From Bog-532 sp963830385 (lineage in GTDB: Bacteria > Actinomycetota > Actinomycetes > Streptosporangiales > Streptosporangiaceae): 64,000 bases of DNA. Positions 41,267-49,119 of this stretch are shown in pieces. The stretch lies in the NCBI GenBank assembly GCA_963830385.1, contig CAWHMD010000005.1:1-64000 (forward strand), in the 5' to 3' direction. Under the pieces are notes generated by a model. It searched no databases. It was given only the letters and a program-made list of their open reading frames with translations, and was not told the DNA's origin. The position numbers and the translations under genes are program-made. Position 1 is the first letter of the stretch. Each line of letters begins with the position of its first letter.

Positions 41267-42730
41267 TCAGATGCCGGTGTAGGAGACGACCTGGGTGCCG
41301 GCCGGGACGACCAGCCGGGTGCCGGAGGCGGCCGGGCTGGGGAAGCTGGTGGTGGGGGCGGCGTCCTTGGCGCGGAAGACCTGGTGGCCATCGGACAGCC
41401 GGTAGCCGGTCAGCGTGCCGTTCCGGTCGACGTCCCACACCACCCCGCCGGCGACGATCGGCGGGCCCGGGTTGCCGCCGGTCACCGACCAGGCGGTCTT
41501 CAGCTGGGGCTTGGCGCCGCCGGTGACCTGGACGGCCTGCAGGCTGCGGTAGCAGGAGAACACGACCGTGCTGCCGTCCACCGCGTCGCCGCCGAACCCG
41601 CCCTCGCAGACGCTGGCCGACGTCAGCTCCCCGCCGGTGCCACCCAGGCGGGTCCCGTTGAGCACGTAGCCGACGCCCTGCTTGCCGACCTCGAAGACCT
41701 GCCCGTTCGGCAGCAGGGCGGGGGCGGTCGAGCCGAGGTCCTGATCGTTGGCGGACAGCGACTCGTAGTTGGAGGGAGTGAACAGGCTCTGCACGGCCAG
41801 CGTGGGGCTGAGCCGCAGCACGCTGTCGGAGTCGGCCACCTGGTCGTACGGCATGCCGTTGCCGGTGGCCACGTACAGGCTGTTGTCGCGGACCGACTCC
41901 CCGGCCGGGGCCCAGATGCCGGCCTGGCGCTGGTTGTCGGTGGTGAAGCTGACCAGCGGGCCCGAGCCGGAGACGGGCGCGCCGACCACCCGGCCCTTGT
42001 AGTCCGAGCAGTCGCCGTACAGCCCGCCGAACGGCACGTACACCCGGCTCCCGAGCAGGGTCAGGGCACCGCGTTCCTGCTGGGCCTTGGGGTCGGTGCC
42101 GGACAGGTCGATGGTCCGCTGGGACTGCGTGCGGCCGTTCGCCAGGCTGAGCGCCCACAAGGTGTGGTGGTAGTCCGGCTGGGCGGTGAACGTGACCAGC
42201 CACAGCCAGCCGCCGGCCGGGTCGGCCACCGGCGTCCCGGTGATCCCCGACGGGTCGACGTTCCCGCACGGCAGGCCGGACGGCACCGGTGAGGCCAGGT
42301 GCCGGGTCCAGCGCACCGCGCCGGTGGCCGCGTTCAGCGCGTACACGGTGTCGTTCTCGGTGGCGATGATCACCGTCGAGCCGACGATCAGCGGCTGGGC
42401 GTAGACCGCGCCGTCCACCCGGGCCGTCCAGGCTTTGCGCACGCTGGTGGGGGCCGGGGAGCTGACCGAGACGCCGCTCCGGCCGGCGGTGCGGTCGTAG
42501 GTGGTCCAGTCGGCCGCCGCCGCGCCGGACGCGGTGGGGTCCGCGGAGACGGACGGGACGGACGAGGCGGGAGCGGCGCTGCTGGCCGCCGAGGCCGCTG
42601 GGCTGGCCGAGGGGCCCGGAGACGACGACGAGCACGCCGCCACCGCGGCCAGCGACGCGGCCAGCGCGGTCGCCAGCAGGCCGGCGCGGTGAGCCCGGCC
42701 CGGGTGGGTCAAGCGGGTCAGCTCAGTCAC
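41267..42730 (-). CDS. PQQ-type beta-propeller lipoprotein
   Basis: A 487-residue exported protein. The signal peptide ends in a lipobox AAVAAC with Cys33, so it should be anchored to the outer face of the membrane. A Ser/Ala/Pro-rich linker (residues about 34-70) follows. The rest is repeated propeller blades of the PQQ/BamB type such as VYALNAATGAVRW, and later RVYVPFGG and GYRLSDGHQVFRA. Three or more Cys (LPCGNVD, YGDCSDY, SVCEGGF) may form disulfides. No dehydrogenase catalytic residue could be identified; a binding or scaffold role is as likely. GTG start. Confidence 0.83.
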   Translation of the reverse strand: MTELTRLTHPGRAHRAGLLATALAASLAAVAACSSSSPGPSASPAASAASSAAPASSVPSVSADPTASGAAAADWTTYDRTAGRSGVSVSSPAPTSVRKAWTARVDGAVYAQPLIVGSTVIIATENDTVYALNAATGAVRWTRHLASPVPSGLPCGNVDPSGITGTPVADPAGGWLWLVTFTAQPDYHHTLWALSLANGRTQSQRTIDLSGTDPKAQQERGALTLLGSRVYVPFGGLYGDCSDYKGRVVGAPVSGSGPLVSFTTDNQRQAGIWAPAGESVRDNSLYVATGNGMPYDQVADSDSVLRLSPTLAVQSLFTPSNYESLSANDQDLGSTAPALLPNGQVFEVGKQGVGYVLNGTRLGGTGGELTSASVCEGGFGGDAVDGSTVVFSCYRSLQAVQVTGGAKPQLKTAWSVTGGNPGPPIVAGGVVWDVDRNGTLTGYRLSDGHQVFRAKDAAPTTSFPSPAASGTRLVVPAGTQVVSYTGI

Positions 42731-42842
42731 CCCATCTCACGGGTTGCCATCGCCACTGTTCGTACACGCTAGCGCCTGCGATACCCCTGGCGATGCCGGC
42801 CCTTTCAGGTTTTTCCAGAGCGGCCGGAACGGGGCTACGGCG

Positions 42843-42848
42843 TAACGT
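42843..42848 (+). promoter_or_regulatory. -10 element TAACGT, leaderless start
   Basis: TAACGT is 6 nt before the GTG at 42855, which favours that codon over the ATG immediately after it. Confidence 0.5.
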
Positions 42849-42854
42849 GGACGG

Positions 42855-43352
42855 GTGATGCAGGCGCGGTACCGGGCGCGGGCGGTGGTCAACCTGGTCA
42901 ACGGGTCGACGGTGGCCGGGGTGCTGGTCGCGGGGGCGGGGCGGGCGCGGGTGCGGACGGGCCCGGACGGGCTGCTGGTGGCGGGCGGGTACCGGCTGCC
43001 GGTGCCGCCGGCCCCGGCCTTCTGCCTGGGCAACGTGCTGGTCACGCGCTGGCCGGACGAGGAATTTCGCGGTAACGGCCGGCTGTTCGCGCACGAGGCC
43101 CGGCACGCCAGCCAGTACGCCTGGTGCGGCGGGCTGGCCATGCTGCCGCTGTACGGGGTGGCGGCGCTGGTGTCGTGGGGGCTGACCGGGGACTTCGGGA
43201 GCAGGAACGTGTTCGAGCGGCAGGCCGGGCTGGCGGACGGCGGGTACTCGGCCAAGCCCCTGCGGCCCGCGCTGCGGCGCCATCAGGTCAGGGACAGGGC
43301 GGCCAGGGCGGCGTTGACGATGGAGCCGGGCAGCAGGTCGTTGAGCTCGTAG
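42855..43352 (+). CDS. small HExxH-containing protein, unknown function
   Basis: A 165-residue protein of a type I know only as hypothetical. Its N-terminal half is beta-rich (LVAGGYRLPVPPAPAFCLGNVLV). A metalloprotease-like HEARH (His80, Glu81, His84) follows in GRLFAHEARHASQYAW. It precedes one hydrophobic helix (LAMLPLYGVAALVSW) and NVFERQAGLADGGY, where Glu could be the third zinc ligand. A zinc-dependent function is possible but not shown. The last ~25 residues run antisense over the 3' end of the E1-like gene. Confidence 0.65.
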   Translation: MMQARYRARAVVNLVNGSTVAGVLVAGAGRARVRTGPDGLLVAGGYRLPVPPAPAFCLGNVLVTRWPDEEFRGNGRLFAHEARHASQYAWCGGLAMLPLYGVAALVSWGLTGDFGSRNVFERQAGLADGGYSAKPLRPALRRHQVRDRAARAALTMEPGSRSLSS

Positions 43353-45691
43353 AGCTCGGGGACGCTGCCGGACTGGCCGAACTGGTCGACCCCGAGCGGC
43401 ACCGACGGCACCCCGAGGGCGGACCCCAGCCAGGCCATCGCGTGCGAGGCGGCGTCGTGGACGGTGACGACCGGAGCGCGCTGCGGGAACGCCGCCCGCA
43501 GGGCGCCCGGGATCGACGGGGTGGCGGCGGTGCGGATGCCGTGCCGGAGCGTGCGCTGCCAGGCCGCGTGCAGCCGGTCCAGCGAGGTGATGTCGACGAC
43601 GTGGGCGGCGATACCCTCCTCGGCCAGCTCGGCGGCGGCCGCCAGCGTCTCCGGCAGCACCGCGCCGGACGCGGCCAGGTGGACCTGGGGGGCGCCGGTC
43701 TCGGCCAGCGCGGCGGCGTCGACCAGCCGGTACGCGCCCGCCAGGACCTGACGGCGGAGCACCGCCTCGCCGGTCCGGGCCAGCGCCGCCGCGAACGGCG
43801 CCTGGTCCAGCGGGCGGGTGCTGAGCCGGAAGTAGTAGGCGCCGTTCTCGGCCGGCACCGCCGTCGTGGTCTGGGCCGGCCCGGACGCGATCCGGCCGAG
43901 CGCGTCGCACACCAGCCAGTCCACGGTGGTCGCGTAGGCGGGCTCGCAGAACGTCACGTTCGGCAGTTCGAGGCCGATCGACGGGGTGATCGTGGACTGG
44001 TGGGCGCCGCCCTCGGGGGCCAGCGTGATCCCGGACGGCGTGCCCGCGATCAGGAACCGGGCGCCGGAGTAGGCCGAGTAGATGAAGGCGTCCAGGCCGC
44101 GGCAGACGAACGGGTCGTAGACCGTGCCGACCGGCAGCAGCGCCTGCCCGGACAGGTCCCAGGCCAGGCCGAGCTGACCCAGCAGCAGGAAAAGGTTCAT
44201 CTCGGAGATGCCGAGCTCGATGTGCTGGCCCTTGGGGCCCTCGGTCCAGCGCAGCACCGGGTCGTCGCGCCAGGACCGGCGCTCGGCCGGGGCGAACACC
44301 CCGACCCGGTTGATGAACCCGGCCAGGTTGGTCGAGGTGGCCACGTCCGGGGCCGACATGACCAGATAGGGGGCCAGCGCCTGGTCCCGGGACAGGCTGA
44401 CCAGGGTCCGGCCGAACATCTCCTGGGTGGAGACCGGCTTGGTGCTGGAGGTGCCGGTGGAGGCGGGCACGGCCACCGGCGCAGCCGGCGTGCGGGGCTC
44501 GCGGCGCAGGGCCTCGCGGCGCTGGCTGCACAAGATGCCCGGGGCGGTGGAGGCGTCGAACCGGTCCCACTCGGTCGCCGGGGTCAGGCCCTGGGCGGCC
44601 CGGAACTCGTCGATCTGCTGGGATGTCAGCAGGGCCGAGTGGTTGCGCGGGTTGCCCGCGATCGGCAGCCCCCAGCCCTTGACCGTGTAGGCGAAGACCA
44701 CGCTGGGCCGGGAGCGGACCTGGTCGCAGGCGGCGTAGGCGGCCAGCATGGTGGCCAGGTCGTGCCCGCCCAGGTCGGTGACCAGCGGGGCCAGTTCGTC
44801 GTCGGGCACGCCGGCCAGCACCCGGTCCACGCCGGGCCGGGCACCCTCGGCGAACCGTTCCCGCAGTTGCTCGCCGGCCAGGCCGAACAGCGACTGGTAG
44901 TGCTCGTTGGGCATGTTGTTGATCCAGGCCCGCAGGGCGCCGCCGTACGGCTCGGCGAACTTGGCCTCCAGCCGGCGCCCGTACTTGGCTTCGACCACGT
45001 GCCAGCCGGCCGCCTCGAACTGCCCCCGCCAGTGCGCGATGCGGACACCCGGCACCACCCGGTCCAGCGACTGGCGGTTGAAGTCGACCACCCACATCAC
45101 GTTGCCGAGGCCGTGGGTGACCGGGTCGAAGATCGCTTCCCAGACGTTGCCCTCGTCCAGTTCGGCGTCGCCCAGCAGCGCCACGAACCGGGACCGGGGC
45201 CGGTCGCCGAAGTGCGCGTCCACGTACCGGCGGGCGACGGCGGCGAACAGCGGCGCGACCGCCCCGAGGCCGACCGAGCCGGTCGAGAAGTCGACCTCGT
45301 CCGGGTCCTTGGTCCGGGACGGGTAGGCCTGCAGGCCGCCGCGGGCGCGCAGCGTGGTCAGGTACTTGCGGTCCAGGTTGCCGAGCAGGTACTGGATCGC
45401 GTGGAACACCGGCGACGCGTGAGGCTTGACGCTGACCCGGTCCTGGTCGGTCAGGTACGCGAAGTACAGCGCGGTCATCGCGGTGACCAGCGAGGCGCTG
45501 GAGGCCTGGTGGCCGCCGACCTTCACCCCGTCCCCGGTCGACCGATCGTGGTTGGCCGCGTCCACCATCCGCACCGCCAGCCACAGCACCCGGCGCTCGA
45601 TCTCGGCCAGCACGTCCAGGTCGACGGCGGTGCTGGCGGTCACGGCGGCGGTGTCGGGCAGCGCGTTGCCCGGCAGGCTGAGGTCAGTCAT
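43283..45691 (-). CDS. transketolase-like pyruvate dehydrogenase E1-type enzyme
   Basis: An 802-residue thiamine diphosphate enzyme. The TPP/Mg motif starts at GD174-175 (LLGDAELDEGN) and ends about 28 residues later at VVDFN. The central pyrimidine-binding region contains GISEMNLFLLLGQLGL with the catalytic Glu. The C-terminal domain has DITSLDRLHAAW. The opening (LAVRMVDAANHDR, GHQASSAS, KPHASPVFHAIQYLLG) matches the AceE/large transketolase branch rather than transketolase proper. No E2 or E3 gene is near, so its acceptor is unknown. AAAGGGAG precedes ATG 45691, which overlaps the stop of the SIGS-repeat gene. Confidence 0.85.
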   Translation of the reverse strand: MTDLSLPGNALPDTAAVTASTAVDLDVLAEIERRVLWLAVRMVDAANHDRSTGDGVKVGGHQASSASLVTAMTALYFAYLTDQDRVSVKPHASPVFHAIQYLLGNLDRKYLTTLRARGGLQAYPSRTKDPDEVDFSTGSVGLGAVAPLFAAVARRYVDAHFGDRPRSRFVALLGDAELDEGNVWEAIFDPVTHGLGNVMWVVDFNRQSLDRVVPGVRIAHWRGQFEAAGWHVVEAKYGRRLEAKFAEPYGGALRAWINNMPNEHYQSLFGLAGEQLRERFAEGARPGVDRVLAGVPDDELAPLVTDLGGHDLATMLAAYAACDQVRSRPSVVFAYTVKGWGLPIAGNPRNHSALLTSQQIDEFRAAQGLTPATEWDRFDASTAPGILCSQRREALRREPRTPAAPVAVPASTGTSSTKPVSTQEMFGRTLVSLSRDQALAPYLVMSAPDVATSTNLAGFINRVGVFAPAERRSWRDDPVLRWTEGPKGQHIELGISEMNLFLLLGQLGLAWDLSGQALLPVGTVYDPFVCRGLDAFIYSAYSGARFLIAGTPSGITLAPEGGAHQSTITPSIGLELPNVTFCEPAYATTVDWLVCDALGRIASGPAQTTTAVPAENGAYYFRLSTRPLDQAPFAAALARTGEAVLRRQVLAGAYRLVDAAALAETGAPQVHLAASGAVLPETLAAAAELAEEGIAAHVVDITSLDRLHAAWQRTLRHGIRTAATPSIPGALRAAFPQRAPVVTVHDAASHAMAWLGSALGVPSVPLGVDQFGQSGSVPELYELNDLLPGSIVNAALAALSLT

Positions 45692-45999
45692 GCGTGGCTC
45701 CCTTTGCTCCCCCGCAGGGCGCGCGGGTCGTTCATCGTGCGGACCGCGCGGGCGGAGAACCCGGACTGGATCGACGCGAAGCTGAACATCGAGCCGATCG
45801 AGAACGCCGAGAACAGCGAGCCCATCGAGACGAACGAACCGATCGAGAGCAGAGAGCCCGCGGAGCCGATCGACAGCACCGAGCCGGACGAGCCGATGGA
45901 GAGGATCGATCCCGTGGAACCGATGGAAAGGATGGAGCCGGAGGAGCCGATAGACAGGAGCGAGCCGCCGTTGCTGTCCTGGCCTGGGTTCTTCGCCAT
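45688..45999 (-). CDS. SIGS nonapeptide-repeat small protein, unknown function
   Basis: A 103-residue protein made mostly of tandem 9-residue units S-x-L-S-I-G-S-x-G. There are four clear copies (residues about 13-48: SLLSIGSSG, SILSIGSTG, SILSIGSSG, SVLSIGSAG) and then degenerate ones (SLLSIGSFV, SMGSLFSAF, SIGSMFSFA). The regular Leu/Ile and Gly/Ser spacing suggests a beta-solenoid. There is no signal peptide. The C-terminus (RTMNDPRALRGSKGSHA) is basic. Its TGA overlaps the ATG of the E1-like gene, so the two are translationally coupled. The codons form a visible 27-bp DNA repeat. Confidence 0.78.
   Translation of the reverse strand: MAKNPGQDSNGGSLLSIGSSGSILSIGSTGSILSIGSSGSVLSIGSAGSLLSIGSFVSMGSLFSAFSIGSMFSFASIQSGFSARAVRTMNDPRALRGSKGSHA
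45838..45964. repeat. 27-bp tandem repeat encoding SIGS units
   Basis: Imperfect 27-bp units (GAGCCGATxGAxAGxA core) run through the repeat gene. They differ mainly at third positions, so the peptide rather than the DNA is being preserved. Confidence 0.7.
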
Positions 46000-46062
46000 G
46001 AGGGCATTGTGCAACGCCGGCCGGTCCCGGCGGAATGTCGGCGGGACTGATAGGACAGAGGC

Positions 46063-46899
46063 ATGACCGATACGGGGATCCGGTACGGTGCGGTGCTGCC
46101 CGGCGGGACGGCACCGGAGCAGCTCCGCCAGGCCGAGCTGGCCGAGCAGGCGGGCTGGGACGGCGTGTTCTCCTGGGAGACCGGTTACGGCGTGGATCCG
46201 TGGTCGCTGCTGGCCGCGATCGCGGCCCGGACGAGCCGGGTGCGGCTGGGCACGATCTTGACCCCGCTGCCGTTCCGGCGGCCGTGGAAGGTGGCCAGCC
46301 AGCTGGCCACGCTGGACCAGCTGTCCGGTGGGCGGGCGATCCTGGCGGTCGGGCTGGGCGCGATGGACGAGCAGCTGCCGGACACCGGGGAGGAGCCCGA
46401 CCTGCGGGTCCGGGCGGCCAAGCTGGACGAGGGCATCGACCTGATCCAGACGGTGTGGGGCGGCGGCGACCGGTACGACGGCGAGCACTACCACTACCGC
46501 AGCGGGCGGTTCGGCCTGGCGGAGATGGCGCAGCCGGTGCAGCAGCCGATCCCGATCTGGGTGGCGGCGCGCTGGCCGCGGCCCAAGTCGCTGCGCCGGG
46601 CGCTGCGCTGCCAGGGCATCCTGCCCGAGTTCGTGCCCGAGGGCCGGGAGCAGGGACCGGATGACGTGCGGGCGCTGCGGGCCTGGCTGGCCGAGCACGG
46701 CGCGCCGGGCGACCTGGACGTGGTGATCGACGGTGAGACCCCGGCCGACGACCCGGCCACGGCGGCGGCGCAGGTCAAGGCCTGGGCCGACGCGGGCACC
46801 AGCTGGTGGGTGGAGAGCCGCTGGGGTATGCCGGACACCCAGGATGAGCGGGTGCAGGCGATGACCGAGCGGCTGGCGGCCGGGCCACCGCGCGGTTAG
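46063..46899 (+). CDS. LLM class flavin-dependent oxidoreductase
   Basis: A 278-residue luciferase-like TIM-barrel protein with YGAVLPGGTAPEQL, LAEQAGWDGVF, TSRVRLGTILTPLPFRRPWKVA and a GGRAILAVGLG block. The family uses FMN or F420 to oxidise or reduce small molecules. There is no clear marker separating F420 from FMN use. A TAGGAC hexamer 6 nt upstream is a poor -10, and AGAGG lies too close to be a good ribosome site. It is divergent from the SIGS-repeat gene by 63 bp, so coregulation is possible. Confidence 0.87.
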   Translation: MTDTGIRYGAVLPGGTAPEQLRQAELAEQAGWDGVFSWETGYGVDPWSLLAAIAARTSRVRLGTILTPLPFRRPWKVASQLATLDQLSGGRAILAVGLGAMDEQLPDTGEEPDLRVRAAKLDEGIDLIQTVWGGGDRYDGEHYHYRSGRFGLAEMAQPVQQPIPIWVAARWPRPKSLRRALRCQGILPEFVPEGREQGPDDVRALRAWLAEHGAPGDLDVVIDGETPADDPATAAAQVKAWADAGTSWWVESRWGMPDTQDERVQAMTERLAAGPPRG

Positions 46900-46900
46900 G

Positions 46901-47569
46901 TCAGGCGCGGCTGGCCGGGAGCGCGTAGGGATGGGGCTCGCGGCGCAGCCACGCCCAGAAGCCGCGGCGCGGCGGGCGCGCCGTGAGGTTGCCGCTGCCG
47001 ACCTGGCCGGAGACCTCGATCCGCAGCCGGACCGGGACGGCGCCGCTGTCCCACGGAGTCCTGACCTTGACGCCGCCGGAGCGGACGGCCACGTCGTCGG
47101 TGTCCACCACGATGCCCGGCTTGGTGATCAGGGTCAGGTTGCCGCTGCGCACGCTGGCGTCGATCTGCAGGATCGGCCAGATGATCTCGGCCTCGGTGAA
47201 GTCGAGCTTGACGTCACCGCTGCGGATCTTCACCTCCATCCGCTGCGGCACCGCCCAGTGGCCGTCGCGGCGCGCGTTGCCGCCGCCGCAGTCGATCCGC
47301 ACCACCTCTTTGGGCCGCGCGGTCGTGCCCGGCGCGGCCGGGAGGTCGGCGACCAGCCGGGCCAGCTGGCCGTAGGTGCGGGCGGTGAGGGCAGCCTCCA
47401 CCCGGTGTTCGAGCTCTTCGGCGTCCAGGCGGCCGTCACCGCCGGCCACCCGCAATTGTTCGACAATCTGGTCCCGGTCCTCGTGCGAGGCCCGCAGATT
47501 CTCCCGGGCCAGCACCTCACTCCGGGCCGCGTCACTCCTGGGCGCGTCCGGGGCCGCCTCATCCGCCAT
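46901..47569 (-). CDS. DUF1707 domain protein (copy 1)
   Basis: A 222-residue protein. DUF1707 occupies residues about 20-75 (LRASHEDRDQIVEQLRVAGGDGRLDAEELEHRVEAAL in outline). The C-terminal half is beta-rich (RMEVKIRSGDVKLDFTEAEI, ASVRSGNLTLITKPGI) like cell-wall-active DUF2154 domains. No membrane helix is seen. The neighbouring gene upstream on the same strand is a paralogue with the same order and the shared ending LTARPPRR. Each has its own leaderless-type promoter. Function is unknown; a link to envelope stress is only a guess. Confidence 0.82.
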   Translation of the reverse strand: MADEAAPDAPRSDAARSEVLARENLRASHEDRDQIVEQLRVAGGDGRLDAEELEHRVEAALTARTYGQLARLVADLPAAPGTTARPKEVVRIDCGGGNARRDGHWAVPQRMEVKIRSGDVKLDFTEAEIIWPILQIDASVRSGNLTLITKPGIVVDTDDVAVRSGGVKVRTPWDSGAVPVRLRIEVSGQVGSGNLTARPPRRGFWAWLRREPHPYALPASRA

Positions 47570-47576
47570 GGCCAAA

Positions 47577-47582
47577 ACCTTA
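47577..47582 (-). promoter_or_regulatory. -10 element TAAGGT, leaderless start
   Basis: TAAGGT is 7 nt before the ATG at 47569. Confidence 0.5.
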
Positions 47583-47659
47583 GAGGGAACCGGGCATATC
47601 GCGCACTCCGGCGAACGGGCTGAGACAGGAACGAGGCATGGCACCCGAACGGGCCCGGC

Positions 47660-48379
47660 TCAGGGGCCGGTGGTGTAGGGGCGGGGGTCGCCGCGCAGCC
47701 ATTCCTTGAGGTTGCGGCGGGGCGGCCGGGCGGTCAGGTCGCCGACCGCGACCGTGCCCGTCACGGTGATGGTGAGAAAGGGCGGGACGGTGCCGGTCTC
47801 GGCTCCCGCTCCCTCGGCTCCCGCTCCCTCGGCGCTCGCGGCCCCGGCGGCCCGGCGGGCTCCCTCGGTCCAGGGCGCGTCGACCTTGACGGTGCCGTTG
47901 TCGACCATCAGGTCGCGGGTGTGGACGTCGATGCCGGGCCTGGTGATCAGGGTCAGGCTGCCGCCCCGGATGACGGCGTCGATGTCCAGGGTGGGCGAGG
48001 TGACCTCGGCCTCGGTGAAGTCGAGGACCACGCTGCCGCCGTCGACCTGGACGTCGAGCTGGGACGGGACCGTCCAGTGGCCGTCGCGCTTGGCGCTGTA
48101 CAGCTCGGACCCGATCCGGTCGCGGTGCTCCGGCCCGGCCACCCCCGGGCTCAGCGGCGACTGGCCGGGCAGGTCGTCGACCAGGGCGGCCAGGTCACCG
48201 AGGGTACGGGCTGACATCGCGGCCGTGATCCGCTCGTCGACCTCGTCCGGGTCCAGCCGGCCCGCCAGGCCGGCCTGCTGCAGCTGCCGGACGGTGCGGG
48301 CCCGGTCGTGATGGGAGGCGCGCAGCAGGCCGGCGGCCGGCTGTCCGCCAGAATATGGTTCCGGAGACACATCAGCCAT
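47660..48379 (-). CDS. DUF1707 domain protein (copy 2)
   Basis: A 239-residue paralogue of the next gene downstream. DUF1707 lies at about 18-70 (LLRASHHDRARTVRQLQQAGLAGRLDPDEVDERI in outline). The beta-rich domain contains QLDVQVDGGSVVLDFTEAEV and IRGGSLTLITRPGIDV. A small Ala/Gly/Glu insertion (AEGAGAEGAGAE) interrupts the last strand region and is absent from copy 1. The end LTARPPRRNLKEWLRGDPRPY matches copy 1, so the pair arose by tandem duplication. Divergent from the MBL gene. Confidence 0.82.
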   Translation of the reverse strand: MADVSPEPYSGGQPAAGLLRASHHDRARTVRQLQQAGLAGRLDPDEVDERITAAMSARTLGDLAALVDDLPGQSPLSPGVAGPEHRDRIGSELYSAKRDGHWTVPSQLDVQVDGGSVVLDFTEAEVTSPTLDIDAVIRGGSLTLITRPGIDVHTRDLMVDNGTVKVDAPWTEGARRAAGAASAEGAGAEGAGAETGTVPPFLTITVTGTVAVGDLTARPPRRNLKEWLRGDPRPYTTGP

Positions 48380-48386
48380 GAGGGCA

Positions 48387-48392
48387 AATTTA
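48387..48392 (-). promoter_or_regulatory. -10 element TAAATT, leaderless start
   Basis: TAAATT is 7 nt before the ATG at 48379. Confidence 0.5.
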
Positions 48393-48416
48393 GTGGTGGA
48401 CCAAGGGAGAAGGCGC

Positions 48417-49079
48417 GTGGCACTGGAGATCAAACGGCTGCACCTGTCCACCGTGACCCCGCCGGGGACCGACGCGCAGTGGCCGGTGCACGGGTTCGTG
48501 GTCACCTACCCGGGCGGCGCGGCGCTGGTGGACACCGGGGTGGGCGGGCCGCAGGGCCTGCTGGACGACTGGCGGGCGGTCAACGTGGCCGCGGCCGACG
48601 CGCTGGCCGCCCTGGACATGAGCCCGGCCGACATCAGCCTGGTGATCAACACCCACCTGCACTTCGACCACTGCGGGCAGAACGCGGTGTTCAGGCACGC
48701 CGCGTTCCACGTGCAGCGGGCCGAGCTCGCCCGCGCCCGCCGGGAGTCGCCCGGCCTGACCGACTGGTTCGACTTCGCCGGGGCCCGGTTCGAGCTGCTG
48801 GACGGGGACACCGAGATCGTGCCGGGCCTGTCGGTGATCACCACGCCCGGTCACACCGTCGGGCACCAGAGCGTGCTGATCCCGGGCGCGGACGGCGACG
48901 ACCTGCTGATCGGCGACGCCGCCTACACGCCGCGACTGTACTCCGGCCCGGCCGGCCAGAAGCTGCCGCCGGGACAGGCCGAGGACCGGGACGCCTGGGA
49001 GGCCTCGCGCGGCCGGATCCAAGCCTCCGGAGCGGCCCGGGTGCACTTCTGCCACCACACGGACGTGATCCCCGCCTGA
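48417..49079 (+). CDS. metallo-beta-lactamase fold hydrolase
   Basis: A 220-residue zinc hydrolase. The metal motif HxHxDH is His80, His82, Asp84, His85 (NTHLHFDHCG). PGHTVGHQ adds the next His, IGDAAY supplies the bridging Asp, and CHHTD the last His. The order and the VDTGVGG opening resemble AHL-lactonase-like and other small-ester MBL enzymes. GTG at 48417 has AAGGGAGAAGG upstream. Divergent from DUF1707 copy 2. Substrate unknown. Confidence 0.88.
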   Translation: MALEIKRLHLSTVTPPGTDAQWPVHGFVVTYPGGAALVDTGVGGPQGLLDDWRAVNVAAADALAALDMSPADISLVINTHLHFDHCGQNAVFRHAAFHVQRAELARARRESPGLTDWFDFAGARFELLDGDTEIVPGLSVITTPGHTVGHQSVLIPGADGDDLLIGDAAYTPRLYSGPAGQKLPPGQAEDRDAWEASRGRIQASGAARVHFCHHTDVIPA

Positions 49080-49119
49080 AGTGCGGGTTTAATCGGCGGT
49101 TGCGGGAAAGTCTCACCCC

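Noticed and set aside
45688..46002. The SIGS repeat as a plus-strand acidic EPIE/EPDEP repeat protein
   Set aside because: The plus-strand frame gives a Glu/Pro repeat but has no start signal and is antisense to the coupled repeat gene, whose ATGA overlap with the E1 gene supports the minus strand.
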